Source: Panorpa germanica | Taxonomy: Eukaryota; Arthropoda; Insecta; Mecoptera; Panorpidae | Assembly: GCA_963678705.1 (NCBI GenBank) | Contig: OY783213.1 | Span: forward strand, 14,822,451-14,886,450 | Reading direction: 5' to 3' | DNA length: 64,000 bases | Part shown: one piece after another, positions 1 through 14,684 of the stretch | Numbering within the stretch: the first letter of the stretch is position 1 | Layout of the letters: each line of letters begins with the position of its first letter | The notes under the pieces: generated by a model | Database searches by the model: none | What the model was told of the DNA's origin: nothing | What the model saw: the letters and a program-made list of their open reading frames with translations, nothing else | Translations under genes and position numbers: made by a program

Positions 1-1367
1 CGATTTTTAAAACAATTGTTATTTATTGCTGCTGTGTATTTCCCCAAATAAAATAAATAAAAAACACCTATTCCACTATTCCTATTCTGTACTGTATATG
101 ATCAATAAAAATGAAAAATATGTAAAACATTTAAGAATTTTTAAAGTTGTAAGAGACAAATCATAATAATAATTAATTCCATATTTGTATAGTATATTAT
201 GCGATAATTACACTGTCATTAAGAAGTTGTTAGGATAATACAAGTACTTAAATTATAATAAAAAAGAACTAACCAAATTTCTGTGAAACTACCTGATTTT
301 ATTTCTGTGATATTAATAAAGAAAAATAATTTATATTAGAAAAATATTTTTTTAATGTATTTAACATGTACTTTATTTGAATAAAGTAATGTTTTTTTAA
401 ACTCAATTCGTTTGTTTTTATTTCTGTTCGACGTAATCTCTATTTTGCTTCAATAAAAAAAAGAAGATATTAAAACATAGAATTTTTCTACGCTGCATCT
501 TTATGTAATGCTAATAAATTTATTATGTTAAATCTTTAAATTATGATCAGTTTTATTCAATTTTTTTTCTTTGAAACATTTAAAATTTTCATAGTTTTTA
601 AAAATATATTTCTTGTTACATTTTTAAGAAATAAAGAATTGGAATATAAGATATCTGATTTTAGTCTTTATTAGGCGCAAGAATTTAGTTAAAATGATTA
701 ATATCACATGTTCCTTCACCTTTCAATCGCAATAAAGAAATCCTATCTATCCTTCCTTTGCTAAAACATAGATCTAACTTTGTAACATTTCTAATGTAAA
801 TTAGAATATGTTAGATCAATGATCGATCGTATGAAGTGACTTTGAACATATATTTACGAATTACATTCCATATATGATTATATAAATGGATGGGTTTATA
901 TTTCTCTTTTAATATTCCCCAGCCTTTTTATAAATATCGATAGCGCTAGCAACAAGAAGATAACTTTTTTTTTACTTGGCTCTATTCTATTTAATACACT
1001 TTCGACATAAATATAATCTACATATTCGTCAATTTACATATTTTTGCATTATTTCATTTCTTTAATAATACTAAAACTTCGGGAAGATAAATTTTAAGTA
1101 TTCTGGTATTATAACGAGTTCATATATGATTATTTTAAAAAATTCAAGTATTTTTTCTGTTATACTTAATAAAAGAAATAGTAAAAAATTTCCCGACAAT
1201 AATTTTTTCAAAGATCTACTTTTAGCTAAAGAATATACACTTTTATAAAACCAGAAAACTTAACACCACTTATCAATAATTTATGAAATGTACATGATAT
1301 ATAGTTCTGTTTGTAAATAAATAAAATAAGATGACCCGCTAGAGTGTGTTTGTTGTATTTTGTGCAG
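1..1367. other. AT-rich non-coding stretch, probably WDR33 intron
   Basis: I see no coding sequence here. It lies directly upstream of the first WDR33 exon in the window, whose acceptor ends at 1367, so it is most simply an intron of that gene. The N-terminal WDR33 exons must lie to the left of the window. Confidence 0.55.
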
Positions 1368-4300
1368 CTTCAGCCCAACGGACTCCAAGTTTGTGAGTTG
1401 CAGTGATGATGGTACATTAAGGATCTGGGACTTCCTACGGTGCCAAGAAGAACGTGTTTTAAGAGGTGATTTGAGCTCTAATCTTATTTATTTTTTTCTA
1501 TTTATAATAAAATTACTAAGTTTATTATTGTTTCTTAGCGGTATATTTAACCTATCATGTTAATTAAACCAACATCAATAAAATTTGTGCATGCATTGCA
1601 TGTGCAGATTAAATAAATTTTAAAATGTAATGATTGTGATATTTTCTCGCATAACTACTCAAAACTAGTAACGCATATGAATGACTTTAAATAATTTTAT
1701 TTAATACTTTAAAATACTTTATTTAATATATATTATTTTTATCTCTTTTTATTTTACAAAATTGCAAGTTAAAGCAAGAAATTAAAATAAAAATCAGTAG
1801 CTGGAAATGAGCTCGTTTGTATATTTCAATTTTGCTGTAAATGATTGATTTATTTCAAATAAGATAGTAAGCTGGTCGTTAAATTATATTTCATTTTATT
1901 GTACTGTCATACTTTTCGTTCATCAAAACTTAAACATACAATACAAATTCCACTTATTCACAGAATTAAATCATTTTATTTGTAAGATATATAGCGGTTG
2001 CTATAACGGAATACCTGAATAAATATTATGATATACTAAGCTATAATTTCAATAAAACAATAAATTTAAAAATTTAAATATCCGTGATAGGTCTCGTTTT
2101 TTGTAATGAATTTTATTGTGATAAAATATTTTCTAAATCCGGTTATACAAAGTGTTATACATTTTGCATATATAAAATTAACAAATTCAAATTATATTTT
2201 GCAAATTCCTATATATATATAAATATTACATTACAATGTCATTAAGGTCACGGCGCCGACGTTAAATGTGTTCATTGGCATCCGCAAAAAGGTCTTATTG
2301 TATCTGGAAGCAAAGACAATCAACAACCTATTAAATTATGGGATCCTAAGAGCGGACAAGCACTGGCGACACTGTAAGTATAAACAACATATTTATTTAA
2401 TGAAAAGTTAAAACTGTAATAAAATATAGTAACAATCCGAATACTTCGAAATCCGAAGATATTTTAACATAACTTTTTAATAAAAAAATTCTTTATTCGC
2501 CAAATATTATAGGCATGCACATAAATCGACAGTTATGGATTTAAAATGGAACGATAATGGCAATTGGCTTGTTACAGCGTCGAGAGATCATTTGTTAAAA
2601 TTATTTGATCTTCGGAATTTAAACCAAGAAGTTCAGGTGAGGATAATAGAATATAAATATTTAAAAATGTGATTCAATTATTTCTAAATTTATTATTCTT
2701 TTTAGGTATTTAGAGGTCATAAAAAAGAAGCCAGTTCTGTAGCATGGCATCCTACACATGAAGGATTATTTTGCTCAGGAGGATCAGACGGATCAATCCT
2801 ATTTTGGCATGTTGGGTAAATGATTAAATATAAAAGTGTATGTGACAATTTGGTCTAAAATAACTAATATTAACAAATTATTTACACTGTTTTTAGTACT
2901 GATAAAGAAGTTGGTGGTATTGATTCAGCTCATGATAGTATTGTATGGACGTTAGCTTGGCATCCTCTGGGTCATATACTGTGTTCTGGTTCCAATGATC
3001 ATACTATTAAGTTCTGGACGAGAAATAGACCTGGTGATCAAATGAGAGATAAATATAATCTAAATACACTACCTGCAGGTTTAGCAGGATTGGATGATGT
3101 AGACTTGGGTATAATTTTTAAAATTAATTTTGTAATATAATAATACGTTAATAGGAATTATTATTTTATTTTATTGTTTATATGTTTCAGACGAGCCTTC
3201 TGTCATACCCGGAATGGGTCCCGACGATAAGATTGATATAACAGATCATTTGACTGGTCTTGGTAATAGTACAGCAGCCATTCCTGGATTAGATTTAGAT
3301 ACTACTAATATAGGAGACGATAAATTAGGAAAAAGCGCTAAGAAAGTGCCGTATTCTAAACCGATTCCAAGAAACTTTCAAGCTCAATGGAATGATACAG
3401 GAAATAAAGAAGAAGGTAATAAAACTTTAAATTTTAACAAAAATGATACCGTAATAATTATGCATGTAATAATTCAATGTTCTTATAGATGAAGATGACT
3501 CAACAACAAATGACATCAAAGAAGTTATTACACAAATCGTCGAAAATACTCCAGGTGTTGTACCTCTACAAAAAATTACGCCAACTGGTATTATATTATA
3601 TGGAAAATTAGTCCCCGTAAAATGTAAGTAAAACGTTTGAGACATATACAAATTACTGATTTTCGTGGTATTTATTTTTCGAAAATATTCGTTGTTTAAT
3701 TCAGAATTTTGCTTCTTGTTTCAAATGAAATTTTGTTTTGCTTTCGCGCTAAGTTCCATTTTTTCCAGTCACAATTTACTCAGTTGGGGGACCCCTATTC
3801 TTCAGTTTGAAGATTAATCCATGACTATCTAAAGGCTGTGTAGAAATAATATATATTGTATTGAAATGTTACTAAATATTTTTACCGTCATCTTTTAGCT
3901 GGTTCAAAATTACAAGCGGCTATTGCAGAAGGTCCTGACGCTCTTAACAAGTTTGTAGCTTCTGGCGAAATTGAAGAATTGCACGACGTTATGCCGCATG
4001 AAGATAATTACAGTGAGGATTATCTAAATGATGATGACAACAGCGTAGACACTTACAGTGAATCTAACCTACAGAAAAATAAAATAGAGGACATCAATCC
4101 ACCAGTTAAGCGTTCGCGATTTTCAGATATAGACCATAAACCAACATTTATTTATGGTGATAGATACAACTCACCAATGATTGAACAAGGAGATTTTAAT
4201 CTTTCGAAACCTTTACAACCGCCGCCTATGATGAATACAGAATTTAGAGATTCGGATATCAGAAATGCTCCTGGTAGACATTTAGATAGAGATCAAGATA

Positions 4301-4929
4301 TAAATTATAGAGATCCTATTGATGATGGCCGAAGCATGGGTAGGCATATGGATAGAAGAGATATGGACCATTCATATAGGATGCCTCCCACAAATAGAAT
4401 TAATGATCGAATACCTAACTCACAAAACTTTGATCGTGAAGATCAAGATTTTAGAAACAATTCCATGGATAGATACGAGCAAGATGATAGTTACAGAGAA
4501 AGGGATAGAGATCGAAATAGAGGGAGAGATAGAGATAGAGAATTTCATAATAATGATGGTCCTTGGGCAAATAATGGCGACAATGATCGAGAAATGCCAT
4601 GGGGAAATCAACAACCACCTCATTTTAAACCATTTGGTGGTCCCGGTAATAATTCAAAAGGTCCAAATAACCAGTTTCAAAATAACCAAAACTTTAATAG
4701 AAATAACAATTTCGGACCAAATAATGGACCACCGGGTGGCCCAAATAATTGGAATATGCCACCACGAATGGAATTCCGAGGAAGAGGGGGTGCTGGACAT
4801 TTTAATAATGGACCTAGAGGAGGTGGTGGTGGCGGAAATGGTATGCGCGGTGGCAATAGATCAAGAGGAGGCTTCCGTGGTGGCCCGGGATCTCGTGGCG
4901 GACAATGGCGACCACAGAATAATTTTTAG
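1368..4929 (+). CDS. WDR33: pre-mRNA 3'-end processing factor WDR33 (5'-truncated by window)
   Basis: WDR33 (yeast Pfs2) is a nuclear WD40 subunit of the cleavage and polyadenylation specificity factor. It helps recognise the AAUAAA signal. Exons read: 1368-1465, 2247-2373, 2513-2636, 2706-2815, 2897-3108, 3191-3415, 3489-3623 and 3899-4929. All junctions are GT-AG and the frame stays open for about 686 codons. The early exons hold WD repeats (for example [63 protein letters not shown]), in the family's order. A conserved segment follows ([15 protein letters not shown]). The last exon is low complexity: an Arg/Asp-rich stretch, then Asn/Pro/Gly-rich sequence, then an RGG tail. The vertebrate protein has a much longer Pro/Gly/Gln collagen-like tail, so this one is shorter. 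The N-terminal exons are outside the window. AATAAA occurs just after the stop, near 4996. Confidence 0.93.
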
Positions 4930-6517
4930 TGATCGCTCGAGTTGTATATTAAGACTTTCTGTGAAAATATGACAAAAACTTGTTGCTTCCATTGCAATAA
5001 ACTTTATGAGTGATAAAATTTTAAAAATAATAATTAAAATAGTTTTGCTCTAAGTATTATGTTTGTTAATAATGTAAAACACGAAAAATATGTTTTTTTA
5101 ATACTAATCCAGCATACATTGAAGATAATATTGTTTTATTATTGGTGTCAATTTAATTTGTATAGTAATCAAAATAATAAAGACAATTTATATATTATTT
5201 TTAGAAACTAATATGATGTGAATTTAAATATATTTCCACTCTTTATTTGAAATATGTTAGTATTTACTTAATATAAGTTAAAACTTCGTACGACGAAACT
5301 CCGTATCTGATGAGGAATACAATTTACGTCTCATCTTGTTTTTTTGTTACTTAAATACATATTAATTTAATTGTACTTTTCATTGAATTGAAAGTTATTA
5401 TTTTTTAAAAGTAGTAGAAAATAATAATCTAATTGAACGAATTAGTTTTCTTCCATCTCATTTCTGCCTCTATTTAAACAGTTCTAATTTTATTATTTTT
5501 ATTTTAACAATTATACAACAATGGTGATGAGCAAATCTTCAAAATAAATCTGACTGGAGATCCTCTCAATCTTTAAACGGTTTTCCACAAAATATTTAAG
5601 ATGTCAACAAGTAAAGGTATTAAAAATATTTACACAGTATATTTTTCGGAAATTTCATTTATGTATTTGTATAAATACGAGGGCCCTAATACACTTTCAC
5701 ATATACTAGGGAAAAATAAATAACAGCACTATGATTCTCCCACTCTCCAGTAGTGTAACAGTTTTATTAAATAATGTTTAATGTAAACAAATAAAGAAAA
5801 AAATTCTTATGTTCTACCTTTATATTTTAAGAAATATATCTTCAACTTTTCCAGTTCAGAAGAAAAGGTACTCAGTAAATACGTAGTATATACACACGAA
5901 GAAGTCTTTAACAGTTAATTCATATTACAATTTGTCCAAGAAAAGAAAAACAAATTACTTGTACATTAAATAATTCAATAATACATTCAATTTAATGTAC
6001 TATAATAAAAAATAATAAAATGTGTATATGTTACAAGCGTTTAGTTAGTTTAGCTTTTCGAATTTTATAATGAATAAAGATAGATAAACTGAGTAAACTT
6101 ATAATTGCGAAGTAGATGAGTTTATCTTACCTTTTCGTTTACTTTTAAAATTAAATGTTTTTGAATCACTACTACGTATAATACACATTTTAGATCATAT
6201 GAAATGATCTAACTAATAGGATGTAGTTTATGGTGTAAATGATGCCAGGGATTTTTAAGTCTATACAAAAAATCACAATAATTTATACTCGTAATAATCA
6301 TTTTAGCAAGTATGTTGCATATTTTGAACATTTTAGAAAAGCACAAAAACGTGAATTATTATTTGAAATAAATAATATAATATATACTACAACACTAGTT
6401 ATTAAATCATCGCAACATAAATATCTAATTAGCCTTACGTCTATTGCTAAAATCAGTGAGTTTTATAACATTTTTTGTGTTGTACACTTTGACACTGTTC
6501 TTTTTATCAATATAACT
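4930..6517. other. intergenic, AT-rich; 3' UTRs of convergent genes
   Basis: This stretch lies between the WDR33 stop and the end of the minus-strand zinc-finger gene, so it should hold both 3' UTRs. The only sizeable open frame (6239-6568, +) overlaps the zinc-finger gene's last exon on the other strand and resembles no family I know. Confidence 0.5.
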
Positions 6518-8864
6518 TCACAATATTTGCTCCGCTTTTACGTTATGAGTGTTCATATGAGAATGTAAACAATGAGCTTGTATAAATCCTTTTCCACAAA
6601 CTTTGCACACATGATCTCTTTGACCTGTATGTATTTTTCTGTGAACTGCTAAAGTGCTTGCTCGGTTAAAAGATTTTCCACAAAATTCACAACTGAATGG
6701 TTTTTCTCCTGTATGTATTAACGAGTGTCGTTTCAAATGATCTTTAGCTGGAAAACGTTTATCACAAACTTTGCAGCCATATGGTTTTTCTCCTGTATGT
6801 GATCGTATATGCAATTTTAAATTATGTGAAAATCGATATCGGTTTCCACATATAGTGCATGCATATGATTTTTCATCGGTATGCGTTAACATATGTTTTT
6901 TGAAATCACTTTTTTGTATACATCCTTTTCCACATACCATGCATAGAAACGGGCGTTCACCTAAAAAAAATATGTTTGTATTAAATAAAAAAAAAAATAC
7001 TTATAAATGTATACCTAAAGACGGTCGTTTTCTTATAGACTAATCTTTTAATCAACGATAAAGTTCTGTCTATAATTTTGTTGAAAGTCTATTCTGCATA
7101 CGATTTCAATTTTTCAAAAAAGAATTTATTAATAAGGACATCAATTTTATAGTTTTAACTCACTAAACACAATTACATATATTTCAGGATTATTTAATAT
7201 AAAAAAGTTTAGCTATTACATAAAAATTTTTAGATTAATATAACGTAAGATTACATAGCAAAAGTTATCTTCTGATATGAATTAAACTTTTTCTACCGTT
7301 AATAAAGTTTTCTATGAAAGATTATATATTGTTACATATTAAATTAGTACATTAGTAAAAGATTTTTAATGTCTTTACATTTATTTAATGACTATGTAAC
7401 AGAAAATATTACGTTTAGTAATATATAAGTTAACGTTTTGTGTTTAGTAACAGTTTTAATAGTAATACTATAATAATGTCATTGGTTCAATGGTAAATAC
7501 AGAAAATATAAACGCATCCTAGTAGATCAAGACTGATCTGAATTTTGAACTCTGATATATAAAAACACTTCACCTGATAAATAATGTATTGAAATTTGTG
7601 TTAATTTTAAATTATGTGAAAATCGATATCGGTTTCCACATATAGTGCATGCATATGATTTTTCATCGGTGTGTAATTCATCGCACATCTTTTATTTTTT
7701 TAGAGTAAAACGTTTCGTACGTGTATTTACGTTACATTTTTTATGTTAAAGAAACCAAAAATATACGTAATTGTGTTTGGTAGGAAATCATTGTACATTT
7801 AAAGAAATCTTTTATTAAAAAGCTTTATTCAGCATATGCTGAATAAACTCTTATATAAGAAAACCTAAAATAATTTTGAAATATTATCAGGATACCTGTA
7901 TGTGTCATAACATGATTTCTTAATGATGCAGCTTGCCTATATGTTTTGCCACAAATGTCACACTTATGTGGATTCTCCATGTCATGAGATGCCATATGTC
8001 CATCATATGAATTTTTAGTTTTAAATCCTGTACCACATTCACTACAAAGATAGGGTGTCTCATCAGAATGGAGTTGCATGTGATATTTTAGCGATGAATA
8101 TGTTTTCAGTTCCTTTTTACATTCCGTACAAATATATGGAGGTGGAGGAATTTTTTGTTTTTCCCGTTTAGAAGCTTTAATTTTGGATGATGTTCTTTTT
8201 CTACGTTTGTTCCTTGGTTTATTATCTTCTATACTGGAATCATTTGCATTATCATCACTATGTTCCATGTCATTGTCATTGTCATTGTCGTTATCGTCAT
8301 CATTATCATTATCAAACTCGCCTACTTCTACTTTTAATACCATAGGCATTGCTGATATGTCAGGATTTGTTATTATTTCTTCAGATTTTTCAAGTTTTAT
8401 ATCATTTTGGTCTTCATTATTGTCAAAGTAATCAATGCTGCCGTTCTCAGAGTTGTTTTCGGATGTATTTAAATCATCTTTAATTATAGATTCATCGGAA
8501 TTGTTGTGTAGATGTTGTCTTAAAATTTGATCAGAATTTAAACAGAGTTGCCTAAAGGTAAATGCTTTACTAACTTGCTGGATACATCGTACGCAAATTT
8601 GATCTGGTAATCCATCATGTTCCGAAATCTACATATTTTAATATAAAATTAAAGGAAAGTTCTATTATTCAAACCTTAAAATTTAACTATTTTAAAGAAA
8701 ATCAAAAGGTATCAGATGCCTACCTCCACTGATGTACAAGACTTTAGCATTTCTGACAGTTGACTTATTTGTCCAGATACTTTACTGGGGCAAAATAATG
8801 AACGCATTGATCCATGGCTACTTAAACACGTTCGACACACAATATCAGATTTTCGTGAAGACAT
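6518..8864 (-). CDS. ZAD-domain C2H2 zinc-finger protein
   Basis: Predicted nuclear DNA-binding protein of 438 residues. Exons on the minus strand: 8864-8724, 8628-7896, 6960-6518, all GT-AG and in frame. The start is the first Met, followed by SSRKSDIVCRTCLSSHGS. The CxxC near residue 10 and a second pair in exon 2 (QICVRCIQQ) form a ZAD, an arthropod-type dimerisation domain. Next comes an acidic run of Asp/Asn repeats (about 8256-8340), a basic KRRKR segment that could be a nuclear signal, and eight C2H2 fingers: three in exon 2 and five in exon 3. Several are joined by TGEKP-type linkers. The intron between exons 2 and 3 (6961-7895) contains a MITE and an exact copy of part of finger 5. 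ZAD-C2H2 genes are lineage-expanded transcription factors, so I give no symbol. The target is unknown. Confidence 0.9.
6813..6880 (-). repeat. 68-bp segment of finger 5, source copy of an intronic duplicate
   Basis: This stretch of exon 3 codes for most of the finger beginning YACTICGNRYRF. It is identical, base for base, to 7603-7670 in the intron just upstream of this exon in gene direction. Confidence 0.9.
7161..7449. mobile_element. MITE, CTGCTAAACACA-TIR family, degenerate copy
   Basis: It begins with CACTAAACACAATTACAT and ends with GTTTTGTGTTTAGT, which are inverted versions of each other. The interior is AT-rich and non-coding. Long parts match the copy at 19969-20222, including the stretches around CATTTATTTAATGAC and TAATATAACGTAAG. 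It lies inside the zinc-finger gene intron. Confidence 0.65.
7603..7670 (-). repeat. intronic 68-bp duplicate of zinc-finger coding sequence
   Basis: Exact direct copy of 6813-6880, shifted by 790 bases. It codes on the minus strand for the same finger segment but has no complete finger and no evident flanking splice signals. It therefore looks like a duplicated exon fragment, not a used exon. Confidence 0.85.
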
Positions 8865-9530
8865 ATTAAATATTATATGACTTTTAAAATACGTAACTGT
8901 TAAGACAAATCTTTAAAAAGAAACAATAACATTAAAATTCATAAAACGTAACCCATATGCAGCATAATATAAACTAGAACGAACTAGAAGATGACATACT
9001 ACTATTGTACCTGTGTGGTACCTTTGATGTTGAAGCCAAAATAGGAAAAGAGCGTTAGCAACACAGGTATTAAGGACACACACCATATTAAGGAGGTTAT
9101 CATAGATATAAGCTTTTTTTATATGATTTATTTAATTACCCACGTTCATTAAATTATTACAAACGCTAGAAAATCTAATTTGGAATCAGACTTAATTTCT
9201 TTAGTTTTCTCTTTAAATAACTTAATACAAAATTAACTGTTTTATTACTACACTCACTGCGCCTGCAAGTATAGGCAAAAGAATAGCACAGTCTTAAGAA
9301 AGCGAACTTAAAAAGGTTAATGAATCGTCATAAAAAATAAATAAGAATTGTTACTTAACTAATTAGCAACGCTGCGTGCTGTCGACACTTTTATCGAATT
9401 GAAAAAACGGTGTTTTTAAAAAAAGGTAAATTCTGCTTCCAATAAAAATATATTTATTTAAAATCAAATATTTAGTTTATACAAAAATTACAAGTTATAA
9501 TGCAATAAAGATATTATGATATGAAACATA
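8865..9530. other. promoter/5' region of the zinc-finger gene and 3' region of KYAT
   Basis: I see no coding sequence. It separates two minus-strand genes and should contain the zinc-finger gene's promoter and the 3' UTR of the aminotransferase gene. Confidence 0.45.
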
Positions 9531-11415
9531 TCATTTTAAATTCTTGTACCACTTTTGTAGAAGGTTAGCTGCTTGCTTTAAGTTTTCATCTTTCTATATA
9601 AAAAAAAAATAGAACATGATATCATTCCCAACATAAAACCGCTTCATATAAACATTTTTGTATATTGCAGTTTACCTTTATAAAGCAATATCTAACGTAA
9701 GGTTCTCCAAGTTTTTTATGGGATTGAGAGTAAAAAGCACTTGGAGGTATCCCTTGCAACCCAACATTCTTCGTCATCCATTTCGTAAATTTATAATCCA
9801 TCTCAGGATCCTTTTCTTCATCAAGGTTAATTTTTTTTGCAAGACCACTCCAATCTGCAATCATGAAATAACCACCTTGTGGTATTACAGGAGTCATTCC
9901 TGCATCTTTTAAAAATTTAGCTATAAAATCTCTTTTTGCTAACAATTCCTCTGGTAAACTTGTAAAATAACTTTCCTTTTTCCCTAATAACTCTATTTCT
10001 TTTTCAAACCCTCGAGCAGTAGCTTCCTAATGAATAATTGAATAATTAGGGATTTATTTTTACCAGATTAAAATAAGAAAATTCTGGTTTTACCTGTAAT
10101 GGTGTACTGCAAGTATAGACACAGTTCTGATGAACCATTTGTAGATTTGCCAATAATTTTGCTGGACCATATGCCCATCCAATTTTCCAACCAGTAACAC
10201 TGAAGGTCTTTCCAGCAGATCCTATTGTTATGGTGCGATCCCACATTCCCGGCAAAGTAGCTTCATTTAAAATATAATTAATTTACACATCCAAGACGAA
10301 AAAATATTTAATATGCCATTTTAAGCCTTACCCATTCTTATATGTTTGTAAGGCTTATACACTAACCACTCGTAAACTTCATCAGAAATACAAAGTACAT
10401 TATGTTGTTTACACAAATCTGCTATAAAGACAAGTTCTTCCTCGGTAAAAACCTTACCAGTTGGATTATGCGGTGAATTAACAATAATCATTTTTGTTTT
10501 TTCATTAAACAAACAACAAAGCTCATTTTTATCAAGTTTCCAATCACCCGAAGAAACATTTCCATTTGTTTTAGTCTAAAAATGCCAATTAAATTTCTAT
10601 AATTTTTTAGAATCTTAAGACAGTTACCTAAAATAAATATGTATTATATATAGTTACGGGTTTTAATGGAATAAATTTGCAAACACCACCAGCTGCTGTA
10701 ACCATCGGCTCATAACAATCATAAAACGGTTCAATAATAATAACTTCATCGCCAATTTCCACATGACCTTTAAAACAAAATCGTAATTCATATCAAACTT
10801 AACATTACTATACAATATAGCGATGAATATTTCATATACCTTGAATAGCAACATAGAGAGCTTCATAAGCTCCAACTGTAACAATCACATCCGTCATACA
10901 ATTAATTTCTTTGCCAGTTAGTTTAGAATAGAGACAACTAAGTGCGCCCACTAGCCTGGGATGACCCTGAACGATTAGATTGTCTTAATAAACGACTAAG
11001 AAACAAAACATTGAATGTAATTATAAAAAGTCATTACAAAACCCCTTGTATATTGATTCAATAAGTGATCTCCACTTGCTACATCAGCAAGAGCTTTAGT
11101 AACATGTTCAGGTGGTGGATAGTCTGGAAAGCCTTGTCCCAAATTTAATGGCTTATGTTCAGCAGCTAACTGAACATATTCAACCCTATAAATAAGAAAA
11201 TTAATAATCTGGAAATTGAAAGAAACTTAATATGAAAATTATATTAACAAAACTAACCATACACTTTTTCCTTGGCCAGAATACCGTTTTGGTAACTTAA
11301 ATTTATCATCCTGTTTTGCCATTAGTATCGAAGTAATATGAGTACTACGTGTCAATGACTTATTATGTTTGACTACAACTTCAACTGACTTTAACAGTGT
11401 CCTTTGAGATAGCAT
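9531..11415 (-). CDS. kynurenine--oxoglutarate aminotransferase (class I PLP aminotransferase)
   Basis: PLP-dependent fold-type I aminotransferase of the kynurenine aminotransferase / cysteine-S-conjugate beta-lyase group. This group converts kynurenine to kynurenic acid and 3-hydroxykynurenine to xanthurenic acid in insects. Minus-strand exons: 11415-11258, 11185-11038, 10966-10840, 10767-10658, 10575-10332, 10260-10094, 10026-9676, 9593-9531. Together they give 455 residues in frame. Motifs: [16 protein letters not shown] near the N-terminus, [34 protein letters not shown], and the Schiff-base lysine in [16 protein letters not shown]. The C-terminal YVRYCF contains the carboxylate-binding arginine. 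The first 31 residues are basic and hydroxylated like a mitochondrial presequence, and a second Met at 32 (MAKQDDKF) could start a cytosolic form. The gene is probably the insect KAT/KYAT orthologue; substrate preference cannot be read from sequence. Confidence 0.93.
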
Positions 11416-12575
11416 CTATAACCGGATAAGTATCTTTCAAAAAATTATGAATATATTATCAATAAAAATATACTTATTAAATAGTAATCTTTGTATGTTT
11501 CGTCAAGATTCAAGGTTAAATTTATTGAACCGTAGATTACATTTTATATAATGTAGATTGAAATAGTTAAAAACCATTTGTTTTGCTATCTATTACCATT
11601 TGAAGTTATGAACTGCGATCTGTATTTTATTTGTAATAAAATAGTTGTGCAAAATATTACATAATATATGATTTTACACATTTTTTATGAGGCAGAGCAA
11701 GGCCGAGCTAATTTAAATTTATTATATAAAATATAGCGCTAGATTTATGTAATACAAGTGTCATTTTTGCTACAACTATAGTTACTTCTGGCAGCACTAA
11801 TGTTATGTATCTTTGGTTATGTAAATAAAATATTTTGATTTTGACAGTCATCTGTTTTCCTCTATTCCACTTTATTCTGTTCTATTCAAAATAGTAGATT
11901 GCAAAAATATCATTAAATAAGATCAAATAAAATGATATCCATGTAAACCTACAAGAATCATAGAGAAGTGTGTAATTATTTAGTTCAGCTACATTTTTTG
12001 TTTTGAAACTTGTAAATAAAACTATTACTAAATAAACCACTTTTAACCATTGATCCAATTTCCATGTTATCTAATAGAATAGAAAAATAAGATATATATT
12101 CAACGTATAAATCTTAAGATCAATGGAGCAACCATGCTTAAAAAAGTTTTTAAAATATATAATATTGACTAGATACAATTGTACTTATGTTGGGTCAAAA
12201 TCAGTTTTTTAAGAAAATCAAAAATAGAAGAGGTCTGCATCAAGACTAAACACTTTATGTTGCGCCACTACTTAGGATTAAGCTTAAAACTCATGTGCAA
12301 GTAATTTTATGTATATTAAACGAAGCGTGGAAATGAAAGATTATTAAAATTTACAATTTATAGACTATATATTTTAGAATACAACAATATAAAAACATTG
12401 CAATCTATTTTTAATAAGTTTTTTATATAAATTTTATAAATGAAAAACTTACCTTTAATAAAAACATAATACAAATATATAAATCATTTTGTTTCCATAA
12501 TTATTGAAATTATGCTATACTTAAATCTAACATTCAAATTTTGGTTCTTAATTTTATATGGATTTTTATCTTTTA
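11416..12575. other. intergenic region upstream of KYAT and downstream of TPI
   Basis: AT-rich and without coding sequence that I can support. It should contain the aminotransferase promoter next to 11415 and the TPI 3' UTR next to 12575. Confidence 0.4.
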
Positions 12576-14190
<1,615 letters not shown>

Positions 14191-14684
14191 GATTGTTAAT
14201 GAATCTATAAAAGTTAGAGGTGAATTAATATTCTTACTGGAGTTGAAAGGACTGAATACACTCCGAGATTATACACCAATTAAATAATTGATCTATGTGT
14301 AATCTATAATATATGTACGTTATCTATATGATTAGTTACCTGGTATTATTAGAACAACTTAAAACTTATAATTTACTTTGACCTTTAATTTTGCCCTCAA
14401 AGTTTCAAACTGTTTAAAAAACTTCTAATGCGAATAACCTTACCCAGTTTACAAGGTCAAAGTTGTCGAATATGACGACGGAAATATTTTGATTTTAGTA
14501 CAGAAGGTAATGCATAGGTGGGGTAAATTGCTACATCGCACATCAGGCACTTCTCAAATTTTATTATTTTTAAGCCACTTTAAACAATTTGCGATATCTT
14601 TGGTAATGTGATCAATTTTGATATTTAATATTTTGTGATACGTTGACAGTGTTAAATACTTCCCTAATTCAAAATATAATTAAG
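14191..14684. promoter_or_regulatory. shared upstream region of TPI (-) and LSG1 (+)
   Basis: The start codons of two housekeeping genes face away from each other across 494 bases with no other coding sequence. Both promoters and 5' UTRs must therefore fit here unless an upstream non-coding exon lies elsewhere. I see no clear TATA box in a decisive position. The assignment rests on gene layout. Confidence 0.55.

Noticed and set aside
4319..4972. 217-codon open frame on + overlapping the last WDR33 exon
   Set aside because: It is the out-of-frame reading of the repetitive Arg/Asp/Gly-rich WDR33 tail; the composition is odd and it has no homology that I recognise.
6239..6568. 109-codon open frame on +
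   Set aside because: Overlaps the end of the zinc-finger gene on the other strand, lacks any recognisable motif and is low complexity.
8183..8431. 82-codon Ser/Leu-rich frame on +
   Set aside because: Antisense of the Asp/Asn repeat in the zinc-finger exon.
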